In this document: one piece after another, positions 1 to 5,964 of the stretch
Position numbering within the stretch: position 1 is the stretch's first letter
Layout: every line of letters begins with the position of its first letter
Source of the DNA: Alistipes sp. UBA940
GTDB taxonomy: Bacteria > Bacteroidota > Bacteroidia > Bacteroidales > Rikenellaceae
Assembly (NCBI GenBank): GCA_002293425.1
Contig: DBDE01000016.1
Span: forward strand, 10,056-16,666
Length of the DNA stretch: 6,611 nucleotides
Direction of reading: 5' to 3'
Notes under the pieces: model-generated
Database searches by the model: none
What the model was told of the DNA's origin: nothing
Seen by the model: only the letters and a program-made list of their open reading frames with translations
Made by a program: the position numbers and the translations under genes

Positions 1-1
1 G

Positions 2-658
2 CCCTTTGTCGATCTCCACCTCTGCGATGCGAAAGGTGCCCCGATGTACGCCGAAGCCAACGGTTTCTATTTCCTCGAAAAGAAGAATAAGCAGGACGTG
101 GCGAAGCGTTATCTGCGCCTAACCGAGCCGGAATACGAACGGATCAAAGCAACGGCCTCCGACCGGTTATGCCTAAAATATTTGCTCTACGACATGGGCG
201 TCGTTGCCCGGTGGGAGCGGGAGGCAAAGGAAGCGATCAAATTGTTGGAGGAATTGACGGGCAAGACGTTCACGGATGACTCCCGTCGATACCAACTCAC
301 TCCGCTCACGGGGGAAGAGACGGAGTTGATTGAGCGCCGGATGAGTGAGGGATACTACCAACCGGAGGCCATCGAAAGCCGAAGATTGGAAGCCGTTCAA
401 GAGAAAATCAACGATATACGGAAGGATGCGGTGAAAGCCATACGGAGAATTGAAACCGCCCTGGCAGTGGAGATTTATCTCCTCGAAATGGGAATGTCCC
501 TCGACAATTTCATCTACTATGACCACACGAACACCGGTGTATTCAACTGGCGCTGTACAAGTGGTGAAAATCTCTCTCATGAGGAGTTCGTCTCATTCCT
601 TAACAGGGTTGACTACTCCAAACTCCCGGCAGACATTTCGTTCGACATCAAACAGTGA
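2..658 (+). CDS. Uncharacterised protein, 5'-truncated by the window edge
   Basis: The frame is open from base 2 to the TGA at 656-658 (218 sense codons). An ATG at 44 could serve as start, but the 14 codons before it (PFVDLHLCDAKGAP) read like protein, and that ATG has no A-rich leader like those of its neighbours. I therefore treat the gene as beginning upstream of the window. The visible part is soluble and highly charged, with no signal peptide or membrane segment. It has an aromatic patch (YAEANGFYF) and then helix-rich stretches dense in Glu, Lys and Arg. The segment HLCDAKGAPMYAEANG recalls accessory-element proteins with a 'WHL..dGPMHY..N..Y' motif; this is a recollection, not a search result. 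Function is unknown. The next gene starts 9 nt after the stop, so they are probably co-transcribed. Confidence 0.75.
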   Translation, partial: PFVDLHLCDAKGAPMYAEANGFYFLEKKNKQDVAKRYLRLTEPEYERIKATASDRLCLKYLLYDMGVVARWEREAKEAIKLLEELTGKTFTDDSRRYQLTPLTGEETELIERRMSEGYYQPEAIESRRLEAVQEKINDIRKDAVKAIRRIETALAVEIYLLEMGMSLDNFIYYDHTNTGVFNWRCTSGENLSHEEFVSFLNRVDYSKLPADISFDIKQ

Positions 659-667
659 CAGGAAATT

Positions 668-838
668 ATGTGGAATAACTATGACAAAACACCCTGCAAG
701 TGTCGGGAATGCGGAGAGATTATGGGTGCGGATGCTCGTCAGGCGTGGTGCTCTGCCGACATTATCCACCCGAACTCGCAAACCGAATTACTGTGCCCCT
801 GCTGCGGCGGGGATGCTAATGTTATAAATCAAAACTAA
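668..838 (+). CDS. Small zinc-ribbon protein (56 aa)
   Basis: ATG 668 to TAA 836-838 encodes 56 aa, filling the gap between two larger genes. Two cysteine pairs, C12-x2-C15 and C43-x2-C46, are 27 residues apart, the usual layout of a zinc ribbon with two knuckles. C10, C28 and C45 are extra cysteines. The ribbon takes up almost the whole protein, so it may be a stand-alone metal-binding module contacting nucleic acid or a partner protein; that role is inferred from the fold. The start follows AGGAAATT closely. Spacing is 9 nt from the upstream gene and 7 nt to the downstream gene, fitting an operon. It could also be a small zinc-finger subunit of unknown type. No specific family is recognised. 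Confidence 0.75.
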   Translation: MWNNYDKTPCKCRECGEIMGADARQAWCSADIIHPNSQTELLCPCCGGDANVINQN

Positions 839-845
839 ACGAACT

Positions 846-1163
846 ATGGATAAGAAAACAGGTATAGTGATAGGCCGTCCCATCGAAGGCATATCGCTCA
901 ACGGGCTTGAATACGCCCTCGATGAACAAGGAGGCTACATTCACTTCAAGACCATCGACGAGGCGAAACAATTTTTGCGCGACAGCGGCGTGGAAGACGA
1001 GGACGACCTTGAGGATTGTTTCATGTACAAGCACCACGCATTCTGCCCGCAGTGCGGCGAGGAACATCTTATCGACCCATCCGATCTTTTGGAGGACGAG
1101 ATGGGTACGAGGAGCAACTGCGAGAAATGCGAGGCTCCATTTTATATAACCGTAACCCCATAA
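846..1163 (+). CDS. Uncharacterised protein with C-terminal zinc ribbon (105 aa)
   Basis: The protein has two parts. Residues about 9-60 (GRPIEGISLNGLEYALDE, then a helical segment containing FKTIDEAKQFLRDSGV and an acidic run ending near residue 57) resemble a short domain I associate with Bacteroidetes accessory proteins that begin 'GRPI.GISLNG.E'. Residues 67-95 form a zinc ribbon with C67-x2-C70 and C92-x2-C95, plus H74 as a possible extra ligand. There is no signal peptide or membrane helix, so it is probably cytoplasmic. The start has the A-rich leader AACTAAACGAACT, with the upstream stop codon inside it. No enzymatic motif is visible. It is the second of four Cys-pair proteins in this operon. 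The function of the N-terminal domain is unknown. Confidence 0.8.
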   Translation: MDKKTGIVIGRPIEGISLNGLEYALDEQGGYIHFKTIDEAKQFLRDSGVEDEDDLEDCFMYKHHAFCPQCGEEHLIDPSDLLEDEMGTRSNCEKCEAPFYITVTP

Positions 1164-1173
1164 GCACGATGAG

Positions 1174-1178
1174 AGGAG
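1174..1178 (+). promoter_or_regulatory. Possible Shine-Dalgarno site AGGAG before ATG 1187
   Basis: AGGAG sits 8 nt upstream of ATG 1187. It is unusual here because most other starts have A-rich leaders and no Shine-Dalgarno sequence. It supports 1187 over 1169 as the start, but it could also be chance sequence inside a gene that starts at 1169. Confidence 0.3.
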
Positions 1179-1186
1179 TGATTTTT

Positions 1187-1579
1187 ATGTTCAATGTCGA
1201 TGAGTTCGACAAGGACACAGTGGAGACGTTCGGCTATGAGGAGTGCATCCACAAATGCAATTACAACCATTCGTTCAATGGGTTCGAGCAACTGCAAGAC
1301 CTGCTGAACAAAGACGGATTGGACAAGTTGACCTACCATTGGGTACGGGTGTTCGACGAACAGAAAGAGGAAAGAGGAGTTACTACGAAAAAAGTGGTGT
1401 GTAAAACGTGCGGCTCGGACGACCTTTTGATTGTCGAACAACTGAACCCGAACGACGACAACACGATCCGGAAGTATTTCACGGACGCCTACCTATCGGA
1501 CGGCGGCACATGTTTTTGCTGTGGTTGCGGGGACATACAGGAATTCGAGGTTGTCGGCGATGGCCATGTCTCATCATAA
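1187..1579 (+). CDS. Cys-rich putative zinc-binding protein (130 aa)
   Basis: The frame is open from 1016, but its first part overlaps the preceding gene, so the true start is at 1169 or 1187. I prefer 1187 because AGGAG lies 8 nt upstream and the bases just before it are AT-rich. Start 1169 would add six residues (MRGVIF). Residues 20-28 hold C20, H22, C24 and H28. A second metal site is formed by C72-x2-C75 together with the cluster C109, C111, C112 and C114. The long gap between the halves (about 33 residues) contains a helical, Asp/Asn-rich insert. A zinc-ribbon-like fold is likely. The stop TAA is 13 nt before the next ATG. No known family is recognised. It is soluble, with no signal peptide. 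Confidence 0.75.
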   Translation: MFNVDEFDKDTVETFGYEECIHKCNYNHSFNGFEQLQDLLNKDGLDKLTYHWVRVFDEQKEERGVTTKKVVCKTCGSDDLLIVEQLNPNDDNTIRKYFTDAYLSDGGTCFCCGCGDIQEFEVVGDGHVSS

Positions 1580-1592
1580 AACACTGACAACT

Positions 1593-2231
1593 ATGCACGA
1601 AGCGGAACAATACCTCAGAAACCCCGATACACCGAATAGTCTGTACGTTCAATACGGCGGCAGTCGGCGGCGGCTTTTCTTCAACCCTGATTGCGAAAGA
1701 ATCGGGATCATCAACAAAGGGTGCCGAAGGAAAGGCACAGAATTCCACGATTGGAGCGGGATCACGAAAGTGTTCTACCCCAAAGTCACTGACATTGAAG
1801 GTGACGCTATTGCGAAAAAGCATCGGATAAGTGTGAAATATACTCAACAGGCCCTCAAAGCCACGCACACCAATCCCTTCATCCGAAAATGTCTGGCGGC
1901 CAACCCCTGTAAGACCCCGTATGAAAACGGCATCTCGACCGGAAACAGGATCGACGGACAACTCGTATCCCTGAAAGCTATCGAAAAATACGCCGGCAGT
2001 GGTACGATGAACGAATTCAGGCGTGCCCTGGCTGATAAGCGGCCTTACTATTCCGGCAGGTTCGATTTCCGTGGATATGACGGCTCACTGAGTGTGGAGG
2101 TTCACGAAAACGATAATATGCAACCGGGCGATGTCAGGGCATTTTTCAACAAAGAATACCGTAACTGCTTGAATGGATATTATTACCTGCTCATAAACGA
2201 CGACTATTTTATCGGTTACGACATCGACTAA
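1593..2231 (+). CDS. Uncharacterised accessory protein (212 aa)
   Basis: The reading frame is open from 1521, but the part before 1579 overlaps the previous gene. ATG 1593, preceded by the A-rich CATAAAACACTGACAACT, is the best start and leaves a 13-nt gap. The protein is soluble and basic in its first half (GSRRR at 23-27, KGCRRK at 42-47). The tail at about 184-212 (FFNKEYRNCLNGYYYLLINDD, then FIGYDID) resembles the 'GNG.YYLLIN' ending seen in many Bacteroidetes mobile-element proteins; this is from memory. Cysteines at 34, 44, 100, 106 and 192 do not form CxxC pairs, so no zinc ribbon is claimed. No catalytic motif is visible and the function is unknown. Confidence 0.78.
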   Translation: MHEAEQYLRNPDTPNSLYVQYGGSRRRLFFNPDCERIGIINKGCRRKGTEFHDWSGITKVFYPKVTDIEGDAIAKKHRISVKYTQQALKATHTNPFIRKCLAANPCKTPYENGISTGNRIDGQLVSLKAIEKYAGSGTMNEFRRALADKRPYYSGRFDFRGYDGSLSVEVHENDNMQPGDVRAFFNKEYRNCLNGYYYLLINDDYFIGYDID

Positions 2232-2235
2232 AAAT
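2227..2235 (+). promoter_or_regulatory. ACTAAAAAT leader motif, copy 1
   Basis: ACTAAAAAT ends 9 nt before ATG 2245, where a Shine-Dalgarno sequence would normally lie. The same nonamer occurs before starts 3887 and 4928. It may be an A-rich translation-initiation element. Part of it is simply the TAA stop of the previous gene. Confidence 0.35.
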
Positions 2236-2244
2236 GCAACTAAT

Positions 2245-2925
2245 ATGCAAGAAAAACAACAAATCGACAAAATCCGCCAGACCCTTATCGGCAAGATCAG
2301 GGCAGCGGTTAAGAAACAGAACGGGTGTATCGGCACCTTCTACAAGAACCTCGGTGAGCATCATACCGCAGGCAGAACTGAAGAGGAGTATGACGATTCG
2401 CCCATCGTGGTCTCCCGGAACGATAACAACCGAACATACGGCAACTTCGAGGCGGCTACCGTTTTCGACCTCTTCCTCGACGAAGACACGTTGGTGTGTA
2501 CCCTGAACGGTGAAGCCGGCGAGGATTGGGACGAGCTGATCGAGAACATCCAAACCGATGGTCTTGTCCAGATCGTCGAGTGGCTCGTCGGGAAGAGCTA
2601 TGTCGAGAAAGATTACCCGTGGCGCTGCACCGAATGCGGCTCTCTCGATGTAGAGTACACAGATACCGGTTCCGGCGACCGCAACGACTTCTGGTGTAAT
2701 AACTGCATGGAACATTCCTGGCAAGTTCAGGAGAACGAGCTGATGCAGACTACCGAAGAATGGTGGGGTGCCGCCGACTTCAAAGCGATGGAGCGCATCA
2801 CGGGCTACCGCCAGATAGATTTCTCCCCGGAAGAGGGGTACCAAGCATTTGTCGATGCCTGCCACGAGTGGTGGAACGGCAAGACGACAGATGAAAAAAT
2901 TAGTTTCTACTTTGAAAACAAGTGA
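2245..2925 (+). CDS. Acidic protein with internal zinc ribbon (226 aa)
   Basis: ATG 2245 is chosen because the earlier ATG at 2234 is in another frame. Residues 1-30 are a basic helix (QIDKIRQTLIGKIRAAVKKQ). Residues about 45-120 are acidic, with an alternating hydrophobic pattern (FDLFLDEDTLVCTL) and then a helix. Residues 126-156 form a zinc ribbon: C128-x2-C131 in WRCTECGS and C151-x2-C154 in WCNNCME. The C-terminal part is rich in Trp and acidic residues (EEWWGAADF, HEWWNG). There is no signal peptide or membrane segment. The mix of a basic helix and a zinc ribbon allows nucleic-acid binding, but no catalytic residues are evident. The next gene starts 3 nt after the stop, so coupled translation is likely. 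Confidence 0.85.
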   Translation: MQEKQQIDKIRQTLIGKIRAAVKKQNGCIGTFYKNLGEHHTAGRTEEEYDDSPIVVSRNDNNRTYGNFEAATVFDLFLDEDTLVCTLNGEAGEDWDELIENIQTDGLVQIVEWLVGKSYVEKDYPWRCTECGSLDVEYTDTGSGDRNDFWCNNCMEHSWQVQENELMQTTEEWWGAADFKAMERITGYRQIDFSPEEGYQAFVDACHEWWNGKTTDEKISFYFENK

Positions 2926-2928
2926 ATT

Positions 2929-3624
2929 ATGAATGTGTATGAAGCCATCATCGAGATGATGAAAAGCACCTACCGAGAGGTAATCGCCCAAGCGGACGCC
3001 AATCCGGGACAATGGTACGAACTCTTCGTTTCCGAGGGGAAAAAGGCGGGCACCCATACCGTCGAAAGTGGCGATACTTTTGAAAAGGTCGCCGCCTGCT
3101 ACGAGAAGTATGCCCGTGAATACGGAGTGGATCGAACCTACATCGACATTTGGCAGGTGAAATCCGGCTCCAATGAGATCGTTCACAGTCTCTACGACGA
3201 GACCCGTGTGTACGATGCCATCAGGGAACACCTCGCCTCTACCGATGAACTCCGGCAGTACCGGATGGTCGGCGAGCGCAAGGATAGCGTGGATCAGAAA
3301 GTCAAATTTCTGAAAGACCATCATGGCGAGGGGTGTTATTACTACGACGGCATCGCCAGAGCGTTTTTCAGGGACAGGGTTTTCTATCTCCCCGAGCATT
3401 CCGACATAGACGGAGAGGAGACGGAGCGAACAGTTCCCGAAGATGGAGGATGCGACTACGATGCCTGGTCCGTTTCGGACATTATCGAGCTTTGTAAAGG
3501 TGACATGACGCTGGCGGATCGCGTCATGGATGCCGTTGAATGGGCTGGACCGGAAACGGAACTCGAACAGATACTCGCCTCCGAGGATGGCGGGAGTGGT
3601 GACTTGATAATCCGCGAGGCGTAG
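2929..3624 (+). CDS. Uncharacterised protein, apparently truncated by an in-frame TAG (231 aa)
   Basis: ATG 2929 lies 3 nt after the preceding stop, in the leader AAGTGAATT. The 231-aa product is soluble. The N-terminal 100 residues are helical (MMKSTYREVIAQ; VAACYEKYAREYGVD). A Tyr-rich stretch lies at 136-153 (CYYYDGIARAFFRDRVFY). At 173-200 is GGCDYDAWSVSDIIELCKGD, which resembles a 'YDAW....I..LCKGD' segment I associate with accessory-element proteins. The frame ends at TAG 3622-3624 but continues with 82 good codons to TAA 3871-3873, so this is probably the first three quarters of a 314-codon gene. Function is unknown. Whether the shortened product is stable or active cannot be read from the sequence. 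Confidence 0.75.
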   Translation: MNVYEAIIEMMKSTYREVIAQADANPGQWYELFVSEGKKAGTHTVESGDTFEKVAACYEKYAREYGVDRTYIDIWQVKSGSNEIVHSLYDETRVYDAIREHLASTDELRQYRMVGERKDSVDQKVKFLKDHHGEGCYYYDGIARAFFRDRVFYLPEHSDIDGEETERTVPEDGGCDYDAWSVSDIIELCKGDMTLADRVMDAVEWAGPETELEQILASEDGGSGDLIIREA

Positions 3625-3873
3625 TGCGAGACCATCGATGTTCTCCTCACGCCGGAGAAATACCCGACAGCGTTCGAGCGCAAAGTCCGCTGCGTAATGA
3701 GCGGCGGGATGTCCCGCCAAGAGGCAGAGGAGTACGTTCGGACTACGCCGATCTGCCTGGAGGTGTACTATGACATCGGGCGCGGCCTGTTCGCCGTCGA
3801 GTCCGAGACGGCGGATAACATCGAAATCTTCAACCCCTACACGGGAGAAACAGTAACGAAAGAAGAAAACTAA
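3625..3873 (+). pseudogene. Detached 3' part of the preceding gene, in frame after TAG
   Basis: From base 3625 the frame of the upstream gene stays open for 82 sense codons to TAA 3871-3873. The translation looks like ordinary protein: CETIDVLLTPEKY, a helix SRQEAEEYVRTTP, then LEVYYDIGRGLFAVESE and FNPYTGETV. The latter part resembles a 'PIELE.YY...GLFAVE...........NPYTGE' C-terminal motif known to me from phage and plasmid proteins (from memory). The stop is 13 nt before the next gene's ATG, the same spacing as between other genes here, which suggests the original gene ended at 3873. The only in-frame ATG that would leave a sizeable product is at 3697 (58 aa). It lacks the local A-rich leader, so independent translation is possible but not favoured. 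Confidence 0.65.
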
Positions 3874-3877
3874 AAAT
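3869..3877 (+). promoter_or_regulatory. ACTAAAAAT leader motif, copy 2
   Basis: This nonamer ends 9 nt before ATG 3887. The wider leader, AACTAAAAAT then four bases then CATCTATG, closely matches the leader of the gene at 4928, which has a two-base spacer. A shared translation-initiation context is the simplest reading. Confidence 0.4.
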
Positions 3878-3886
3878 ATATCATCT

Positions 3887-4195
3887 ATGACACCAATGTT
3901 TTTCAAAGAAGTTTCCGATTACGAACCGATTATCGTAAACGACATACCGGGCTTGTTCACGAACTTCCGCATAGAGAGGGCGACATTGCCCGAAAGCATC
4001 CACGCCTACGACATTCAGGGCGACGGCGGCAATAAAGACTTTGTCGCCATCAAAAGATTTGTGGCAATCAATCACACCGGGACAATCCTCACCGACAGGG
4101 AAATCCCTATGACAGAGGGGAATTTGACACCTGTCGAGGACTACAACTTCATCGACAACGAAGGCTCCCAAAAGTTGTTGGCAACACTCAGCTAA
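3887..4195 (+). CDS. LPD28-like protein (102 aa)
   Basis: The 102-aa protein reads as one compact alpha/beta domain. Residues about 22-45 (GLFTNFRIERATLPESIHAY, then DIQGD) and 52-75 (VAIKRFVAINHTGTILTDRE) follow the pattern I recall for large polyvalent protein-associated domain 28: 'LFT..R.dR.TlPegl.aYDi', then '.....vviNH.GTi.t'. LPD28 is found in phages and conjugative elements, either as a stand-alone protein or fused to large polyvalent proteins; its biochemical role is not established. There is no signal peptide or metal motif. It is the last gene before the hairpin at 4219 and probably closes the upstream operon. A second ATG three codons in (3896) is a less likely start. Confidence 0.8.
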   Translation: MTPMFFKEVSDYEPIIVNDIPGLFTNFRIERATLPESIHAYDIQGDGGNKDFVAIKRFVAINHTGTILTDREIPMTEGNLTPVEDYNFIDNEGSQKLLATLS

Positions 4196-4218
4196 ACATA
4201 TACGCACAATTAACCCAA

Positions 4219-4249
4219 GGGCGGTGGCTGCATGGCTCACCGCCCCTTT
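4219..4249 (+). terminator. GC-rich hairpin, probable intrinsic terminator
   Basis: GGGCGGTG (4219-4226) pairs perfectly with CACCGCCC (4238-4245) around an 11-nt loop. After one more C comes a short TTT tract (4247-4249). It lies 23 nt after the LPD28-like gene and 17 nt before the recombinase start, so it may end the upstream operon. The U-tract is weak, so attenuation or an RNA-processing site before the recombinase is also possible. Confidence 0.6.
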
Positions 4250-4262
4250 CATATTCTCAATT

Positions 4263-4850
4263 ATGGCAACGAAAGGTGTTTCTACACGCTCGGAGGCGTT
4301 GGAATTTGACGACTTCAAGCGACTTATCGACGGGCTTCACGCAAACGGGGAATACCGGTGGGAGCTGTTCTGTCTCGTCTCCTGCACTCTTGCACTGCGC
4401 ATTTCCGATGTGCTCAACTTGAAGTGGAGCGATCTTCTGCGCAGAGATTACTGCATGGTCACCGAGATTAAAACGGGAAAGATTCGCCAAATCCCGCTCG
4501 AACAAAGAAATCTCACGAGGATCGAGGAGTTATACACCCTGATGGGGAGACCGCATGAGGATAGTTTTGTCTTCACAAACCCCAAGAACGGCAAGGTTTA
4601 CACTCCTCAGCGGGTAAATCAGAAGCTGAAGGATATCCAGGTTAGATACAGACTTCCCGTCAAACATTTCTCATCACACTCGTTCCGCAAGACATTTGGC
4701 CGAAGGATATACAATACCCACGGCAGAAGCGACCACTCCATAGTGCTCATCAACAGGGCATTTCAGCACAAAAGTATCGGAACAACCCTCTTGTATCTCG
4801 GCATTTACCAGGAGGAAGTGAATGGAGTCTACGAACAGGTTTCGATTTAA
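4263..4850 (+). CDS. Tyrosine recombinase, catalytic domain only (195 aa)
   Basis: This is a site-specific DNA recombinase of the tyrosine integrase family, which cuts and rejoins DNA through a covalent 3'-phosphotyrosine. All expected catalytic residues are visible: R46 in LALRISDVLNL, K70 or K73 in IKTGKIRQIPL, H139 and R142 in HSFRK, H169 in FQHKS, and the nucleophile Y178 nine residues later in TTLLYLG. At 195 aa it has only about 14 residues before the catalytic fold, where XerC/XerD-type enzymes of about 300 aa have an N-terminal core-binding domain. The size and layout match FimB/FimE-type invertases (about 200 aa). The start at 4263 is chosen because the earlier part of the frame lies inside the hairpin. 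It stands alone between two intergenic regions, so it probably has its own promoter. Target sites are unknown. Confidence 0.92.
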   Translation: MATKGVSTRSEALEFDDFKRLIDGLHANGEYRWELFCLVSCTLALRISDVLNLKWSDLLRRDYCMVTEIKTGKIRQIPLEQRNLTRIEELYTLMGRPHEDSFVFTNPKNGKVYTPQRVNQKLKDIQVRYRLPVKHFSSHSFRKTFGRRIYNTHGRSDHSIVLINRAFQHKSIGTTLLYLGIYQEEVNGVYEQVSI

Positions 4851-4861
4851 CCCCATCCGCT

Positions 4862-4895
4862 TAAACCGTACTATTTCCTACGAACTATTCTTAAT
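4862..4895 (+). repeat. 34-nt bipartite repeat, copy 1 (possible promoter or operator)
   Basis: TAAACC (4862-4867) is followed after 11 variable bases by TACGAACTATTCTTAAT (4879-4895). The same two blocks, with identical spacing, recur at 6421-6454. This copy ends 32 nt before ATG 4928 and begins 11 nt after the recombinase stop. Within it, TAAACC, 18 nt, then TATTCTTA has the spacing of a two-box promoter, although it does not match the Bacteroides TTTG / TAnnTTTG consensus well. The overlapping TTAATTAA (4891-4898) is a perfect palindrome. Confidence 0.7.
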
Positions 4896-4911
4896 TAAAA
4901 CCGACAGGACA

Positions 4912-4920
4912 ACTAAAAAT
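4912..4920 (+). promoter_or_regulatory. ACTAAAAAT leader motif, copy 3
   Basis: The nonamer ends 7 nt before ATG 4928. Unlike copies 1 and 2 it does not overlap the stop codon of an adjacent gene, so its conservation here is not explained by a shared TAA. This favours a role in translation initiation. Confidence 0.4.
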
Positions 4921-4927
4921 CACATCT

Positions 4928-5950
4928 ATGAAACCACAAAACAAAGAGCAACTGTTCAGCATCGAGGGTGAGTGCGACAAGAAGAACAAACTGCTGAAAT
5001 CCGACGCCCGCCTGACCGAAGATGAAGTCAACCGGCTCGATTCGGGTAATCTCACCCTTGAAGACCTCGACGGTCTGTTCGCAAAGAAAGCCAAAATTTT
5101 CAGGTATCGCACCCAGATCACCATTCACGCGGTGTTTCCCCGTGAGGTCGCCGGCAGGGTGAACGGATACGCCTATCTGACCAACAACGGGAACGGCTCG
5201 GTCGGCGTTCGCTACGGAGCCATCGACGAGGTTAAGCGCCGCCGACTGGCGAGATTCCTGCACTACGAGGGTTTCCTGTACGTCAGGGACTCCTCACGCC
5301 ACGCCTTTGTCATAAACAAGGCGTTCTCCCAACGTGAGGATGCGATTGAGTATATAGCAGAGATGAAGTCGAAATACGACTACACAGCGCTTCGGTCCCT
5401 GATCTACGGCAGAATCGACATTTACGGCTACCAGGCTTGGGGCCGGTACTATGTCGAGCTCGCCATTACTGTGAACGCGATCCCGGAGAAGAACATCCCC
5501 GAGTTTTTACGGCTGCTCGGCTGCAAGTCGGACGAGGAAATTACCGCCATAGAGAAACAGCAAGAAGAGGATGACCGCCTGAAACGTGAACAGTGGGAGC
5601 GGGAGCGACGGGAGCAGCGAGAGAAGGATGAGGCCGACGCCCGAGCCAGGAGATTGGAGCTTCTGGCCGACCATCGGGAGAAATACACCACACTCAGCGC
5701 CATGCCACAGGGAGTGTGCAGTCTCTGTGTGGTGACAGACAACGCGAGCCGGATTGTTATCAAACAGTTTTTCCTCAAAAACGGCAAGAAGATGGTCAAA
5801 CTATTTCGGCCATACAGACAATACGGAACTCCCAAGGATTATGAGCAATGGAACGACATTATGCCACCACACTCGGCAAAAGACAACGCAAGGCTCGATG
5901 ACGATGCTCTCCAGAGATATATCGCCGAGGGAGCTGTGTTTTCATTATAG
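4928..5950 (+). CDS. Uncharacterised protein with charged helical region (340 aa)
   Basis: The start at 4928 has a conserved A-rich leader. Residues 1-57 are charged and helical (KKNKLLKSDARLTEDEVNRL). Residues about 58-200 look like a mixed alpha/beta domain with many aromatic and basic residues (FRYRTQITIHAVF, EVKRRRLARFLHYEGFLYVR, WGRYYVELAITV). Residues about 202-252 are almost all Glu, Lys, Arg, Gln and Asp (EKQQEEDDRLKREQWERERR and onward), predicting a long single helix or coiled coil. The final 85 residues form a second small domain with C264-x2-C267 and FFLKNGKKMVKLFRPYRQYG. There is no signal peptide or membrane helix. No catalytic motif is recognised. It heads a two-gene unit. A structural, DNA-associated or scaffold role is possible but unproven. 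Confidence 0.85.
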   Translation: MKPQNKEQLFSIEGECDKKNKLLKSDARLTEDEVNRLDSGNLTLEDLDGLFAKKAKIFRYRTQITIHAVFPREVAGRVNGYAYLTNNGNGSVGVRYGAIDEVKRRRLARFLHYEGFLYVRDSSRHAFVINKAFSQREDAIEYIAEMKSKYDYTALRSLIYGRIDIYGYQAWGRYYVELAITVNAIPEKNIPEFLRLLGCKSDEEITAIEKQQEEDDRLKREQWERERREQREKDEADARARRLELLADHREKYTTLSAMPQGVCSLCVVTDNASRIVIKQFFLKNGKKMVKLFRPYRQYGTPKDYEQWNDIMPPHSAKDNARLDDDALQRYIAEGAVFSL

Positions 5951-5964
5951 AAAAATCAACCGCT

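Noticed and set aside
450..827. 125-codon + strand frame overlapping the first two genes
   Set aside because: It overlaps the end of the first gene and all but the end of the 56-aa zinc-ribbon gene. Its Ser/Thr/Arg-rich translation looks like an off-frame shadow, while the 668-838 frame has paired cysteines and good spacing.
837..849. Partial match to the 17-nt repeat (ACGAACTAT) at the start of the 105-aa gene
   Set aside because: Only nine bases match, the match overlaps the start codon, and TAAACC is not at the conserved spacing, so chance is the best explanation.
3622..3624. TAG reassigned to a sense codon, as in some crAss-like phages of Bacteroidetes
   Set aside because: Global reassignment is unlikely. 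The genes ending at 5950 and 6345 also stop at TAG, where readthrough would give only five extra residues or run through the terminator. No other gene has an internal TAG. Local readthrough is not excluded.
2209..3906. 565-codon open reading frame on the minus strand
   Set aside because: It lies antisense to three better-supported + strand genes, and its translation is low-complexity in character (Val/Leu/Ile and Asp/Gly-rich), as expected for the antisense of acidic proteins. The + strand frames have proper leaders, operon spacing and zinc-ribbon motifs.
4224..4262. N-terminal extension of the recombinase from ATG 4224 or nearby
   Set aside because: The bases concerned form the loop and right arm of the GC-rich hairpin. 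The resulting peptide (MAAWLTAPFIFSI) is not expected in this family, and ATG 4263 gives a normal catalytic-domain start.
4891..4898. TTAATTAA palindrome as an operator
   Set aside because: An 8-bp AT-only palindrome is common by chance in AT-rich intergenic DNA. It is noted only because it overlaps repeat copy 1.
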